From contig BSYO01000026.1 of the NCBI GenBank assembly GCA_033239525.1, positions 2,666,001 through 2,730,000 of the forward strand: a DNA stretch of 64,000 nt, in the 5' to 3' direction. The first letter of the stretch is position 1; each line of letters starts with the position of its first letter. Shown here piece by piece: positions 46,229-57,759 of this stretch. Under the pieces are notes generated by a model, which had not been told where the DNA came from, searched no databases, and worked only from the letters and a program-made list of their open reading frames with translations. The stretch is from Nepenthes gracilis (taxonomy: Eukaryota; Streptophyta; Magnoliopsida; Caryophyllales; Nepenthaceae). Made by a program: the position numbers and the translations under genes.

Positions 46229-46347
46229 AAACTTGATTAAAAGTCTAACCATCATTCACCAGCTAAACAAGCGTAACTAATGCCAATGCTCCAACGCACG
46301 CCTCAACTAGAAGCGACACCTCCACTAGCAACGACACCCAGGGGTAG

Positions 46348-48390
46348 TGTAACAACTCAAACTCGAGTCCCCAAACCCGACCTAGATCGATTCTATAAAA
46401 GATCCTCTATCTCATCGAAATCATCAATTATCCATCATGAAATCTCAACATCCATTAATATAAATGAGCTCAAAATTATTAATCACCAAAATCAATGATC
46501 GTTAGCAATCCTCATAAATGTAATAAGAAATATAATGTCCATACCAAAAAGTTTCTCAAAATAAATAGGAAACATAAATATCCACAATATTAAATTTCTA
46601 AAAATACATCATGATAAATATCCAAATGCTAATAAGCTAATGAATGATCTAAATCTCCTATCATGATAGCGTCAGGCATTGAGACTCATCTCTACCTGAA
46701 ATCACCATAGTGATTTACAATCTTTACTAATCTGATATCAACCTGTCTATTCTGGAGCTAAAAAAAATATAAGAGTGAGTCAAATACTCAATAAGTAATT
46801 ATAAATAATAACACAGGAATACAAATAATAATCTCGGATTATAATACCAGATATATAAAATTAATAATAACATGCAGTATATAATTCGCTATCCAAGATT
46901 CAATAACAAGTTGTGTCTACGATTCAAAAGTCACATAAACAACTAAATATTAGAAATGCAATATGGATTCCATCGAATCCGATCATCAACTCAATATGAG
47001 GTCACAATTGTATGATATAATAATAATCTCCATTATACGATATAATAATATCCATGGATCTTATCCTGCCATAAAGAATCCAAGGTTGCGTATTTACGCT
47101 CTCAATAGTTGAGTAAGTATCACGAGGTTACTTGGTATACATGGTATCCCCACTATCCCTACAGTCCTCTCCGAAGTTGTACCCGTAGTATACTCATACC
47201 ACCTCTGATACCCCTCATCAATACTATCCCTGATATCATCATCTACGATGGTGACTAGGTTGTAAGTATCCCTCTTCAATATCAACGATCTCGACATTCG
47301 AAATGTAATAGGTATTGAAAAAGTATAAACTATTCTAAGGTCTCACAAATTTTCATTCATCTGAATACTATAGAGTCTTTATACAATCTCCTTTACGTAT
47401 CCATAGAATACCAATAAAATATATGCATGTGTCAAAGCCAACGCAAAGATCGATCAACACGGAAATATGAGCAAATCCAAGAAAATTCAGAATATTCGGC
47501 TGACTATTTTTTTTAATGTTATATTCGATCATAACCATCCATCATGATATATCAAATCTCATTGCTAAGGAATAAAATGTCTTCAGTTTTATCGTTATCT
47601 AACCAACTCATGATTCTCATCTATCCAACTATCCTAACTAATTCCACGAAGGTCAATTAAAATAATAATTACTATTAATTTTGTCTTCAATATACATACA
47701 CATACACATACATTATGTACATCTATTTTTTTATTAACCAACACATATATCCAACCTGTACAAATACAGGCACATGCACACAGATACACATAGATACACA
47801 CACACACACAAAATACATGCACCTCCTATATATATACACACACACACATACATTTAGAGGCACAAATATCTATATTCCAACACATACTACAACAAATCAA
47901 CAACTCCCAACTCATTCCTGTAATATATACACTTATACACGCACAAATATATACACATGTTACTACACACTGTAATACATACATGTATACCCTTATATCC
48001 TCCAGTATACTCGCACACACGCGCACACACACACACACATATACTTATACATACCATTATTATATGCATATACATAATTAGATGCAAGCAATATTCAACC
48101 ATCGGCTTCCAGAATTGAGAATGAAATTATACCCAAACTTAGCACATAACCACCGTTCTTCCTCGATTAGCACTAAAGCTTCCTTGCCACACATTTACGC
48201 AATAGATTGTAAATCAATTTTCTATCTATCTCCTCATACTGTAATTGCTCGAATCATGAACAGAGCATGAACTTTTTTTTTTTTTTTGCAGCTACTTTCC
48301 ATTCTCGTACAAAGAACTAGAAATTTTCAAAATTGCTTCTTTTCACCAAAAAATGTAAGGATTTTGTATTATTAACTCACAACATTTTGT
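46348..48390 (-). repeat. Probable solo gypsy LTR, reversed, nested in Z
   Basis: The plus strand starts TGTAACAACTCAAACTCGAG. Read on the minus strand, the region contains TTTGACTCACTCTTATATT and CCAGAATAGACAGGTTGAT near 46795-46735, the style of long plant gypsy LTRs near their 3' part. It interrupts element Z between its leader and gag. The high-coordinate border is not sharp (48360-48400), and no target duplication was found. Confidence 0.45.
47690..48060. repeat. CA/TA-rich simple repeats
   Basis: Several ACACAC and TACATA runs, for example near 47790-47812, 47835-47850 and 48014-48042. Open frames here on both strands are caused by the simple repeat. Confidence 0.8.
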
Positions 48391-48898
48391 CCAAAGATGA
48401 GGACCCCCAATGATGTCGTGAGGGTCGTGCCCTCCCCTTGGATGAAGGAGGAAGCGGAGGAGACACGATTGTACGAGTTTGACGAAGATGCCAATAGAGA
48501 CCCCATGAACCTGGGAAGCTTGTTGTTCATGATAGAGATTCGGTCCCTGACGCTCATTGGCGAGCTCTGAAGATCGCCCGTGGAGCATAGAGTAGGAGCT
48601 CTAACCCGATCAACCACCTGAACTGTTTTCAAGACCTGCTTGATGCTTGGGGCCTTAATGAAGCTCCATGTGCCTAAGCTTCCCCATGACACTCCTAAGA
48701 GACACCCAAGTTTGATTTTATTACCTCTAGACGGGCTCCATCCGAACATTCTAAGAGTTCAATGATAGTTTTGTATCATATTTTACCACCAGCTGGAAGA
48801 AGAGGAAGGCGAACCATGCTGAAACACGGGATCGCAACTGGCAACTGAGGAAGACACCAAGAGCCCATAGGGGGCCCAAACTCAAAAGACGGAACCCC

Positions 48899-49270
48899 TT
48901 GAATGACTTCCGGACTAACATTCTAATGAGAATTCGAGATGAGAAGTTTTTGAAGTGGTCAAAGCCCATCAAGAACCCAAAGGCAGGAAAACTGTTGAAG
49001 TATTGTAGCTACCATCCGTCCCCTAGTGATGACCGTGAAGACCGTCGAACGCTACAAAAAGAAATTGAGAGGCTGATCAGGAAGGGCCACCTCACTGAAT
49101 CATTACAGAGCCCGGGGTGGGCGCCCAACAGAGTTGGGCAATGGTGGAGCAAGGGGATGCTTGAAACTCTTGAGACAAGGTCTTCCCTACACTATGGCCT
49201 CATCCCAATGAGGGTTATGAGGCCTGGCCTGGGGATTGAAAGCCTTCATCTGCCCGGTAGCCCCCGGTAG
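48899..49270 (+). pseudogene. Tat gag fragment of element Z
   Basis: An open stretch reads NILMRIRDEKFLKWSKPI, LLKYCSYHPSPSDDREDRRT and LQKEIERLIRKGHLTE. This matches the gag C-terminal signature of Tat elements (ILMQI.DE..L.WP, K.C.FH.DHGH.T..C, LK..IE.LIR.GHL). The zinc-knuckle His and second Cys are degraded. Element Y carries the same region near 60040-60240 (NVLMQICEEKFF). Confidence 0.65.
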
Positions 49271-50160
49271 GCCTGGGGCACAGCCAAGGTGCACGTAATA
49301 AGCCATCAACGGCAGGCCTTGCGGTGTTGCGACCTAAGAGCGTTGCATAGGCCACCCCCTCAAATTGGGAAGGATTATCCCTTTTCTCGGTGATCCTCCA
49401 ACATTACGCATAAGTGCTATGTGCCCGGGGTGGAAAACTAATCTCCAGTCAACAAGCACCACCCACCTCCAAAGATGATCCCCAGGCGAAAGGGCCAAGG
49501 CGCCCACTCAACAAAAAGGAGGCAAAAATTGCTTCCAAGAGCAGCGGTACAAGCGAAGATGATCACATCGGCCTACTTGCCCCGTTGCAAAATGAAGACG
49601 TGCAGGACGGGCTGCCCACCCAAGAAAGATGCAAAAGCTGCCTACCGATCCGAAGGGAGACCACTCACCGGCCGTTGCTCCCCACCAGACGGTCCAATGG
49701 TCCGACGGCGCTCATTGTGTAACTATTCGGCTCCGACTCCCATTGACAATAGCATTTATTAGATGTAAAGTAGCAACTGAAAAGTCTGGCGTTAACCGTC
49801 AGATTGCCTACCAAGGGAGACGAATCCCTTCCCGATGTTGAGACCCTAGCTCCCGATGGCACTAAAGGAGGCGCCCCTAGACCTCCGTGACTTCAAATGT
49901 TTCTCCACCTCCAAAGCCTCATGCTTTGGAAGCTCAGAGGGAGATCCCACGGCGGCTCCAACGTCGTCCACAAACTCTTCTGCCACTCAGCCCCCGACAG
50001 CCCGCATGGTCCGGACAACGACGATTGAGCAACCAAAAGACAATCACAGGCCAATGACACACGTCATACAACAATAGTCAAAATGAAAATTGAGCAAAAG
50101 AGTTCAAACACAGCAACAATGATCAATATCATTGGAGTATTTTATTAAAATGTATATTAT
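49271..50160. other. Element Z internal region, no domain recognised
   Basis: GC-richer DNA with overlapping short open frames on both strands, none with a family signature. It should correspond to lost pol or spacer. Confidence 0.4.
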
Positions 50161-50164
50161 ACAT

Positions 50165-51060
50165 TGACGACATCCAGTGGACTCAAAACAAAAAGAAGAA
50201 GCTACACTCGCCTACAGGCTACCCAGAGTGGTGGCCCCCCGAAGAGCATGGTCTCTCCTCTGGGAAGACAATGAGGTCCTCCCAACATCTAGCTCCAACA
50301 ATGCTCATGTAAAAATAGCTAGCAAGGAAGTCCAGGGTAGCCAGAGAGACTATATGTCTACAGAGACGGATGCCCTCCTAAAATTGCCACTTCAGCAATG
50401 AGGCCACTTCCTCCGGATGGAGTCTAGACATCAACTCCCTCTCCCACTCAACACTCATGCCCATCAGGTCAGTGAGCCGTTGCCAACTCTCATGGAGCTC
50501 GTCCTTGAGTAGGACAATATAGGCTAGGGCTTGGGCATAGAAATCAGAGAGCTCTTGCGTGTTGGCCTCGGACTCGGATAGAGCCTGGTTAAGATGGTTG
50601 GCCTACTCCTGACTCTAAAGCGCCTCGCCAAGGGCAGCATTAACTCTTCACTCCATCTCTTCTCTGTCGACGCAGTCTCGCAAGAGGCAAGCAAACTCTT
50701 GCTCTAGAAAGTCGATGTCCTCCTCCAGTCTGCGGAGTATCCCCTGTGACAACCAGGAGGGAGGAAAGAAACAATCAGATGAAAGAGCTACTGAGAAGTG
50801 AAACTGTGAAGGGTAACAGTTAGTAGAATCATACCTCGATACCAATGGGACAAGAAAATCCGATAGACTCAAAGCTAGAAGGTGCCCCCAAAACCACATG
50901 GTGCTCTAGAGTATGGCACCCAAGTGGAGCTTAGCGCCACCAATAATGGTGATCTTTAAGATGGCAGCTCCCATCTACTTCAATGTTCGTTTATCGTCGC
51001 TACTCCCCTTTATCAAGGACACAGAGGCAGAAGGAGGTGACACCTTGATGAGGAAGCAAT
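50165..51060 (-). pseudogene. Antisense ORF of element Z, first unit
   Basis: The minus strand holds ILRRLEEDIDFLEQEFACLL, then NQALSESEANTQELSDFYAQ and LKDELHESWQRLTDLMG, Glu/Leu-rich sequence likely to be coiled coil. After a stop it reads EGIRLCRHIVSLATLDFLAS. The helical part resembles the tail of antisense ORF 1 in X (QALRSI..IGDKLERTWQELANL) and the end resembles ORF 2 of X. The N-terminal transposon-like domain was not found here. A T/A-rich 3' end lies near 50130-50165. Confidence 0.5.
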
Positions 51061-51207
51061 TAGAATGGGATTGCAGGTAGTATCATGGTAAGCTATCTAT
51101 GAAAGCACCGAGAAATATGGAGTGAAGCCTAGAAAATGTTCACAGAGAAAGAAACAAAGGCACGCACAGAGCAAAAGGGACAACAAAAGAAGGGACTAGC
51201 ACAGTGT

Positions 51208-51217
51208 TTATATAGCC
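51208..51217 (-). promoter_or_regulatory. TATA box of the first antisense unit of element Z
   Basis: On the minus strand GGCTATATAAACACTG lies upstream of the antisense frame. Further upstream GACACATGTTGCTGTTATTAT (about 51252-51275) matches the block before the X unit at 36372-36400. Confidence 0.5.
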
Positions 51218-51279
51218 AACTCTCACAAAATTGAAGGGTTGCGTCACCATAATAACAGCAACATGTGTCCTCACCCTAG

Positions 51280-52250
51280 CGTGCCACAACGCATCCCATC
51301 ACATGCACCATTATGGAAGGTGTCACATCGCCTCAGCAATTAATACGCTCTGGTGCTTTGATTGATGGACGGCTACACGATGCCAGCAATGACTCCCAAG
51401 CTCGTCACTCTCAACTCACCAACTGGCAGCAGGCAACCTAGATGAGTTTGGGGTCGAGTGGCCCAGCGAGCAACAACTCTTGAATGCGTCACCATGGGAA
51501 TATCACGTGCGACGGCACTCAGCCTGGACGGCCTTGAACTAGGGTCCGTTAGCTCCTCCCTGAGACTAAGGCGTTCGAGGCCCCTCCCATCATGATGACA
51601 TAGATTCAAACTGTAGAGGGTGAAAGACCAAAATACTCCCACCATTCATGACATGCAAAAATGTCAGGGTTACGCACAGTGAGGGAGGCCCCAGCATTCT
51701 AGGAATTTGAAGGACTAGTAGGAGACCCCTCGATCTCTCTCCAGTCATTGGCACGTGCTTGACATGTCAGCAAGGTGCCACTAGCACCCCCGAAGCAAGT
51801 CCTCAAGCAACATGATTTGATCCAGAGCCTATGAAAGCTCCTGAGATCCCGTCTCGCTCTTGGACAACCTTCGATCGACAATGCTTGGCCCGTTATGACC
51901 CTGAAATGCCTCAACCAAAGCAACATCAACCCAGCACTCCATTACCCCAAAGACAACACTCGCCCAAAGGATGTGAGCAACTTCGTCCTCCAGGCAAGCG
52001 GGGCTCCCCGGGGTGTGCCGTTTCCTAGAAGCAATCGACCGATGGTATCCAACTTGGTAGCTTTGGGGTCAATCTAATCGCCATACCCTGACCAAGCGTC
52101 AAGGCGGACGACTACGTGTCGAATCCCAATAAGACCGAACCACCGAGTCGGCGAATAATGACGGATCGCAACTACATGTAAGTATTTCAACTATGCAAAA
52201 ATCATGCAACAAGGTCAAAAGATAGAGGGCAAACGAAAGTACAATGTTCC
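51280..52250. other. Element Z internal spacer, no domain recognised
   Basis: Short frames on both strands lack family signatures. An A/T-rich end-like segment at 52230-52320 closes the next antisense unit. Confidence 0.35.
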
Positions 52251-52254
52251 AAAG

Positions 52255-53040
52255 TTTCATTTATTAACTTTATTTACAAAGTATAAAGCTTATATCACTA
52301 GACGTACATAGCAAAAAAAGAAAAATGAAGTACCTGGAATGATGACCCAATAACGTCGGCCTAAAAATCAATTATGGGAGGACAAGCTTGAGCAAAATGG
52401 TTGCAACTGAGGTGCCTGACAACTGCTCTCTACTTACCAATTGAAGAACCCAGACCAAGGGCTAAGTGCCACAAGAGATAAATGGGAAGCCATGTTTGGG
52501 TGAGGGGAGGGCCGAGATGCCACTGCTGTCATGTGGAAGGCCTCCCACTAGGAGATCCTCCACCGATATTGACCATAGTCCCCAAGGGTAAAGTCTGACC
52601 TATAGCAACATCGACGGTCTGACCTTGACAAAACTCCGGAAGCACCCCCTCTAACAAGCTCCACATGCGACCCTCCAATGGAAGGAGCCGAGGACCAAGC
52701 GCTCCCCCTAGAACCGAGATGGCAGAAATGAAGTGCTCGCACCTCAAAGTTCCTCCAAAGACATCGCCATCAGATGCCAGCATAGATGAGGAACATGGCA
52801 GTGGCCTAACAAACAAGCCATCCAATTGCAGCTTCGATCCTTCTAAGACTTCCACCAGTCTTGAGCGACGGCGACATGGATCCCAAACGAGCTTTGAGTG
52901 CAGCTTGCGGCCTCGAAAGACTTCCATCAATCTTCCACCCTAGCAGCCTAGGACCCTCGCCTCGCTCAATCACTCACATCACTTGGCTAATGGAAGGATG
53001 ATCCATGGAGTGGAGCATGGAGGGTCTCCCTATTTATAGC
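52255..53040 (-). pseudogene. Possible second antisense unit of element Z
   Basis: A TATA-like GGCTATAAATAGGG lies on the minus strand at about 53026-53038 and a 3'-end-like segment near 52250, framing a unit like the first. It includes a 133-codon open stretch (52930-52529) with Leu/Gly-rich content and no domain I recognise. I infer it from layout, not from protein similarity. Confidence 0.35.
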
Positions 53041-53900
53041 CAGAGTAAAGGTCAACGTAGCTATTAATGCAAAGGGTCTCGTCCATAGCACCGCCAATAA
53101 GGGATCAGTGCCAAACCTTGGGGCTATCCCAAAATCTTTCCAAGCAAAGCTCCATGTAGATGACGCCTTGCATAAAAAGTAGCGAGAGACATCGATGGGA
53201 AAAGCCTCAAAAGGAAGCCTCTCGGAAAGGAGCATGTGAGCTGGCCCATATAGAAACGTCCCATGACAGTACATACTGGAAATTAGGGAAGCACAGTCAC
53301 CCGACATGGGGGCTAATAATGGGTCTAGTAGTATCATGGGACGATCTAATTCTAGGCCCTAACCACCAATGCATGGGGATGGACAATAGGCCTAGTGAGT
53401 AACAAGCAACGCCTTAGGAGGGAGTCAGATTCAGCCCAACCCAGCCATGGCTATAGCGACCGAAAAAGGGCCTAGAGAATGATGGGCCAAAAAGACAGGT
53501 ATCAGACGGCCCAACCTGCGATGCAAATGATGGTCCAATCGGAAAGCCTCCTGGCATGGCAGTTGATAGCACGATCAGAGCATGCACATCCGATGGTCAA
53601 AGCACGCATGCAGGCGCCACCTGTAGCTGCGGCCACAATCTGACGAATGCAGTGGGGGGACCACTTGTGGCCACACCACCACCAGAAGGAGACATCTGAT
53701 AAAGGCGGCTCCTATCAATACTCCAGCGGCCAGCGAACCCGAAAGCAACACCTATCACGAGCCTTGGGGCCAAGGGGCTTCACCACGAAGTATTACAAAT
53801 ACTCCTCGCCGTCACAAAGCGAGGGGGCCTTTTTTCACATCTTCGGGAGAGCCCTTTTCAAACCTTCTGAAGCTCCTTTGGACCAAGGCGAGACCCTTTG
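53041..53900. other. Element Z, region before the 3' LTR
   Basis: No domain was recognised. The start of the 3' LTR lies somewhere near 53880-53970 but could not be fixed. Confidence 0.35.
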
Positions 53901-53939
53901 ACCTCTTAGAGGGTTAGGAGAGAACTAAACCCTCTTTCC

Positions 53940-54492
53940 CTGATACAGCTCTCTCTCTCTCTCCATCTCTAATGAGCCACTAACCGAGTGTATTCCTAAT
54001 GAGCCACTTACCAAGTGCATTCCTAGTGACCTACTCTCCAAATGTACCCCCAATGAGCCAGTTATCAAATACACTTCTAGTGAGCCACTTACCAAATACA
54101 CTTCTAGTAAACTACTCTCTGAGTACAACCCTAATAAACCATTAATCGTGTGCAACTCATTGGAACCCAATCCTCCATCTCTGTAAGCTGTCCCTCGTCG
54201 GGCACACAATAAGAGTACAGTCCTCCCTTTAAATCCCCCACATATATGCAACTCTATATTTTTTAACATATTTCTTGTACCTTTTTATTTCTTGAGAAAG
54301 ATTTTCGACTTAAATATCAAATGATAAATTGAGGAGTGAGTCCCGTCAATCATCTGACTTCTTACTTGTAGTTTGTGATACAAATGTTCAAGATTAATAG
54401 AGACGAAAATCGGATCCGCTTCAATTTGATCCGTAACGGAAGATTGAGTGGCTCCCTAATTCATAAAATAATCCAAATACGAGGGACGCATC
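53940..54492 (+). repeat. 3' LTR of element Z
   Basis: 54290-54492 matches 46010-46212 and, reversed, 32560-32780. The end GAGGGACGCATCA at 54492 is the LTR 3' terminus. Its 5' border is uncertain. Confidence 0.6.
53971..54159. repeat. 27-bp tandem repeat, seven copies, in or beside the Z 3' LTR
   Basis: Units begin at 53971, 53998, 54025, 54052, 54079, 54106 and 54133 with the pattern AATGAGCCACTTACCAAGTG and a CATTCCT-like end. Because 27 is a multiple of three, the minus-strand frame shows a nine-residue repeat (SGSLEVYLV-like), but no gene is implied. Confidence 0.88.
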
Positions 54493-54685
54493 AAGTCGAT
54501 ATAGTTTATTTCTTCTTTGGGAGACAAAAAACTTCAAGCCAAATCGTATCATAATTATTTCATAAAATACATTACAATAAAAATGGTAATTAATTAAACA
54601 TCTAATATAAAACAAGAACACTCATCTTATAAACATTCCAATAAGCTTTGACAATATGGAACAATAATGTTTTCGAGTTCCTGAT

Positions 54686-55979
54686 TTATCGGTACATGCC
54701 GCCCGGTGCTTGCGGAGCTGTTGCCATTAGCACGCCTTGATTCTGTCTCGCTAAGTTTCCTTGCCACCCTAAAACACGTTCAAGACAATTGACATTAAGA
54801 CTCATCCAAGTTTGTAAAATTTATCATTTAACTTCTTTGATCTCATTATCCATATCTGTTTTTTCCAAACTATAATCATAATTTTTATATTTGTTGCTAT
54901 AAAAAAGTCATTAAGTCATCATATATCAGCTTTGTTGCTATTAATAAAAAAAAAAACCCTAAAATTAATAAACAAAATGGAGAATATTTTATATTTATTT
55001 CAAAGAAAAATCAATTTAAAATGTGATCATCAAAATATTTGGAAAAATTGAGAAAGCTATACCAAGGGAAGGTTCAAATCCACGGTGCTGCAGCTCGCGG
55101 TACTCCTGAATCAAAGCACAACACTCGCACCAGCAATGGGTGCAACAGTCACCGCAGCAACTTGCTGGGATTCCATATTGATTTTTAATCTTCGAACGAT
55201 AAGTGCAAGAGTATATATATTGACACCCTGTTAAGGCTAAAATTAGCGTATATAGGGCCCCGCTCACGCAACAAGCTGTGCCAAAAAAACAACAAAAAAG
55301 AAGTTAATAATATTTTAGGGAGGATAGCAGAAGAAATTGGCAGTCAAATGAGCTTCATTTACGCTTAAGAATGGACTCCTTCAAGAGCCTCGTAAAAAGT
55401 TCAATTGTGCTCGTTTAAAATTAGATTAATCGTCTCTTTGCCGCCTAATGAATGCATCATTTATCAGGTCAAACATGGGCTCGTTTGATTCTACAACTAG
55501 GGCTCCTTTATGAGCCAAACTTGAGTCGCGCCATGCAGGAAACAACCTAACCTGAGCCGAGCTTCAATCTAATATCGAAAAATGGTCAGGCGAGTGTTTA
55601 TGCATTGAAACTCTGCTGAATTCAAATCTGTTGAACTTACATGATGTTCCTTTATCAGTAATCTCAGCAATACGTCCGAAAGTAATGCATGGACACCAGC
55701 ATGTTAAGCAACCTGTGAAAAAAGAAGAAGAAGAAACGATTCAGAATCTAAAGTCGGCGATCTTTTATGCTTATTTTAAAATAAACACTAAAAATAAAAT
55801 TAAAGAGCGAGAGAGAGAGAGAGTTCTGATCAGAACTTACAGAGAGGGACGTCGGAGCAGCAGTCACAAAGGCCGGTAGACCATTGGCCTGGAGCTCCGC
55901 CAGCTTGGTGCTGAGGAGGTGGAGGATTCGACGGAGCGTATGGCTGATTCACTGGAATTCCGGTCGGCGGGGGCTTCAT
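54686..55979 (-). CDS. PLAC8-family protein (PCR / FW2.2-like), copy 3
   Basis: Exons 55979-55841, 55712-55641, 55275-55063 and 54768-54686 give 168 codons with intact GT-AG borders. The protein starts [14 protein letters not shown], has [16 protein letters not shown] and CCLTCWCPC at residues 47-55, then [18 protein letters not shown] as the hydrophobic segment. Residue 73 is Cys where the others have Gly, giving a Cys pair, and 110 is also Cys. The tail [16 protein letters not shown] differs from copies 1 and 2. By hand count it differs from copy 1 at 28 and copy 2 at 26 of 168 residues. It has the shortest intron 2 (365 bp). Function is inferred from the family only: small cysteine-rich membrane protein in metal export or cell-number control. 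Confidence 0.93.
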
Positions 55980-56053
55980 GGTTTTCTGATTCTCTCACAA
56001 GGCGAATTCAGGCGTCCTCTTGGATAATTGATCGAACAGGGCCCTGTGATAAG

Positions 56054-56061
56054 TATATATA
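56054..56061 (-). promoter_or_regulatory. TATA box of PLAC8 copy 3
   Basis: TATATATA about 75 bp before the ATG, at the same place as in copy 1. Confidence 0.6.
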
Positions 56062-56305
56062 GAAATGATTTGCCTGAAGAAGATGAGATTTTGTAGGCGT
56101 CAATCAAATCCAGGAAACATCTAAGAAACTTCAACCACTGCGTTGTCGACTGAGTAATTTGTTAATTATATGCTCCTCCAGAAAATAATAAACATAGATA
56201 ATTTTATTTTATTTTATTTTGAAATTTGTATATTATTAATATAAAATTTAGCCATTAAATAATAAATATAGACAATACAAATTTATATATGTTGGTTGTG
56301 TTAAT

Positions 56306-57604
56306 TGGAGGATAGTTGATGCAAATAACAATTTTAAAATGGGTATAATTTGATCGGATCAAAGTCTACGGATTGATTTTATAATTTAATTGGTGCTTAA
56401 ACATTTGATAATTAAAAAATAAAAGAAATTATTTTTTATTTGGCTGTTATAAAAATTTATATTAAAAAATATAATTTTTTAAAAAAGTATTTTTGGTATC
56501 TGATCACTCAATAAAAAATTGAAGAAAAGAAAACATTATGCCTATAATATAAAAATATTATTTTATTATCGTTTGCTTATTAAACAGTTGGTTTTAAATG
56601 AAAAATGACTGCCAATAGGAAAACTAATATTTTTACGTACATTTTTACTGCTATTTGTTAAAAGTTTTTATTTAATTAAATGCTTGAAAAACATTCTCCT
56701 TCCCTGGATTCCTCTTTATCTTTCTCTTTCTTTTTTTTTATCTCCCTAAAATTGAACAAAAATAAAAATAGTTAGTCAAAATGGGCATTATATAGAAGAT
56801 CGGAAAATATACGCCTATCAAATATATATTAGACGTTAAGACAGAAATTATACAGTGCACGTATAACTGTCAAATGTGTATCAGACGTAACTATTTAACC
56901 ACGAACACGCATAGCTCCTCCTGAATACACGCCACGTTTGACCTCTCTACCTAAGAAATACACATGAGTACCGTAGATACATTTTATAAGTGTGTTTTTT
57001 TGCCTAAAATGCGCATATACGTAAGTCAGGTACCAATCTAAGTATTCCTCAATCTATTATAACCCGATCATAATATTAAATTTGACCGAAATCCTCATTA
57101 TCATCAATAATTTATTTATCATAGTTTAATTAATTATGATTAAAATTATAATTTAAAATTCATACATTACAGATTCAATACTTCAAAGTTAGCCAACATT
57201 TGATTATTTACTAGTTTAGAATCACCGTAAACAATCTGATTTTTTACTGAGCATTGTACTTATTTTCCCCTTTTCGATTCGGGTTCTCCTTTGATTGAGA
57301 AAAATATACATACTTGTAACCTTATTACTAATAAGCCCGTCTCTTTGAATGTGACATGATTGTGCATTAACTAATATATTATGCTGATCGAAAATTGAAT
57401 GATCCAGTTGTTAAATAGGTCTATAACCGTTCAATGTTTAAAACTTACTCTTTAGTTGTCATAACTACGTCTGTAATACAATTGTTTTTCCCTTTGTTTA
57501 ATTAGTACCTAGTTTAATTTAGTACCTAGTTTATTTAATTGCTAACATATTGGTATATCGATTTGTTATCATATTAAATTATTTAAAAGTAAAGAGAGCA
57601 AAAA
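56306..57604. other. About 1.3 kb insertion upstream of PLAC8 copy 3
   Basis: The upstream region of copy 2 is continuous across this point (32245-32310). In copy 3 it is split, with similar 25-bp phrases on both sides: ATTTATATATGTTGGTTGTG at 56281 and ATTTATGTATGTTTGTTGTA at 57606. The inside is AT-rich with no recognised domain. Confidence 0.5.
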
Positions 57605-57754
57605 ATTTATGTATGTTTGTTGTACTAATATTTGAAAGAATAAACACAAAACTTAATTATATCTTAATATTTAGTAAATTGTGAACAGATTAATAATAGA
57701 TTTGATAATTTAGGATAAACGAAAAATTATGGTATTGATGATATATATGTGATG

Positions 57755-57759
57755 GAGAA
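57755..57759. repeat. Left target-site duplication of element Y
   Basis: GAGAA directly before the LTR start TGATGGG, matched by GAGAA at 61924-61928. Confidence 0.75.

Larger units (their letters stand above)
46001..54492 (+). mobile_element. Tat-type Ty3/gypsy element Z, plus strand, rearranged
   Basis: A truncated 5' LTR (46001-46212), a primer-site-like TTGGCACCGTC, gag-like sequence (about 48899-49270), minus-strand antisense units and a 3' LTR ending GACGCATCA at 54492 lie in element order. Protease, RT, RNase H and integrase were not found, so pol is deleted. A reversed solo LTR interrupts the 5' part. Confidence 0.65.

Noticed and set aside
47634..48102. Open frames rich in Cys, Val, Tyr and Ile or in His and Thr
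   Set aside because: They are translations of CA/TA simple repeats and overlap in several frames.
49414..50077. Overlapping plus-strand frames after the Z gag fragment, possible protease
   Set aside because: No D-S/T-G-A/S motif or other pol signature was found in any frame.
53971..54159. CRISPR-like array of 27-bp repeats
   Set aside because: The units abut without spacers and the host is a plant; it is a simple tandem repeat.
53925..54269. Minus-strand frame with a nine-residue repeat, possibly a repeat protein
   Set aside because: The periodicity follows directly from the 27-bp DNA repeat in or beside an LTR; no start context or domain supports a gene.
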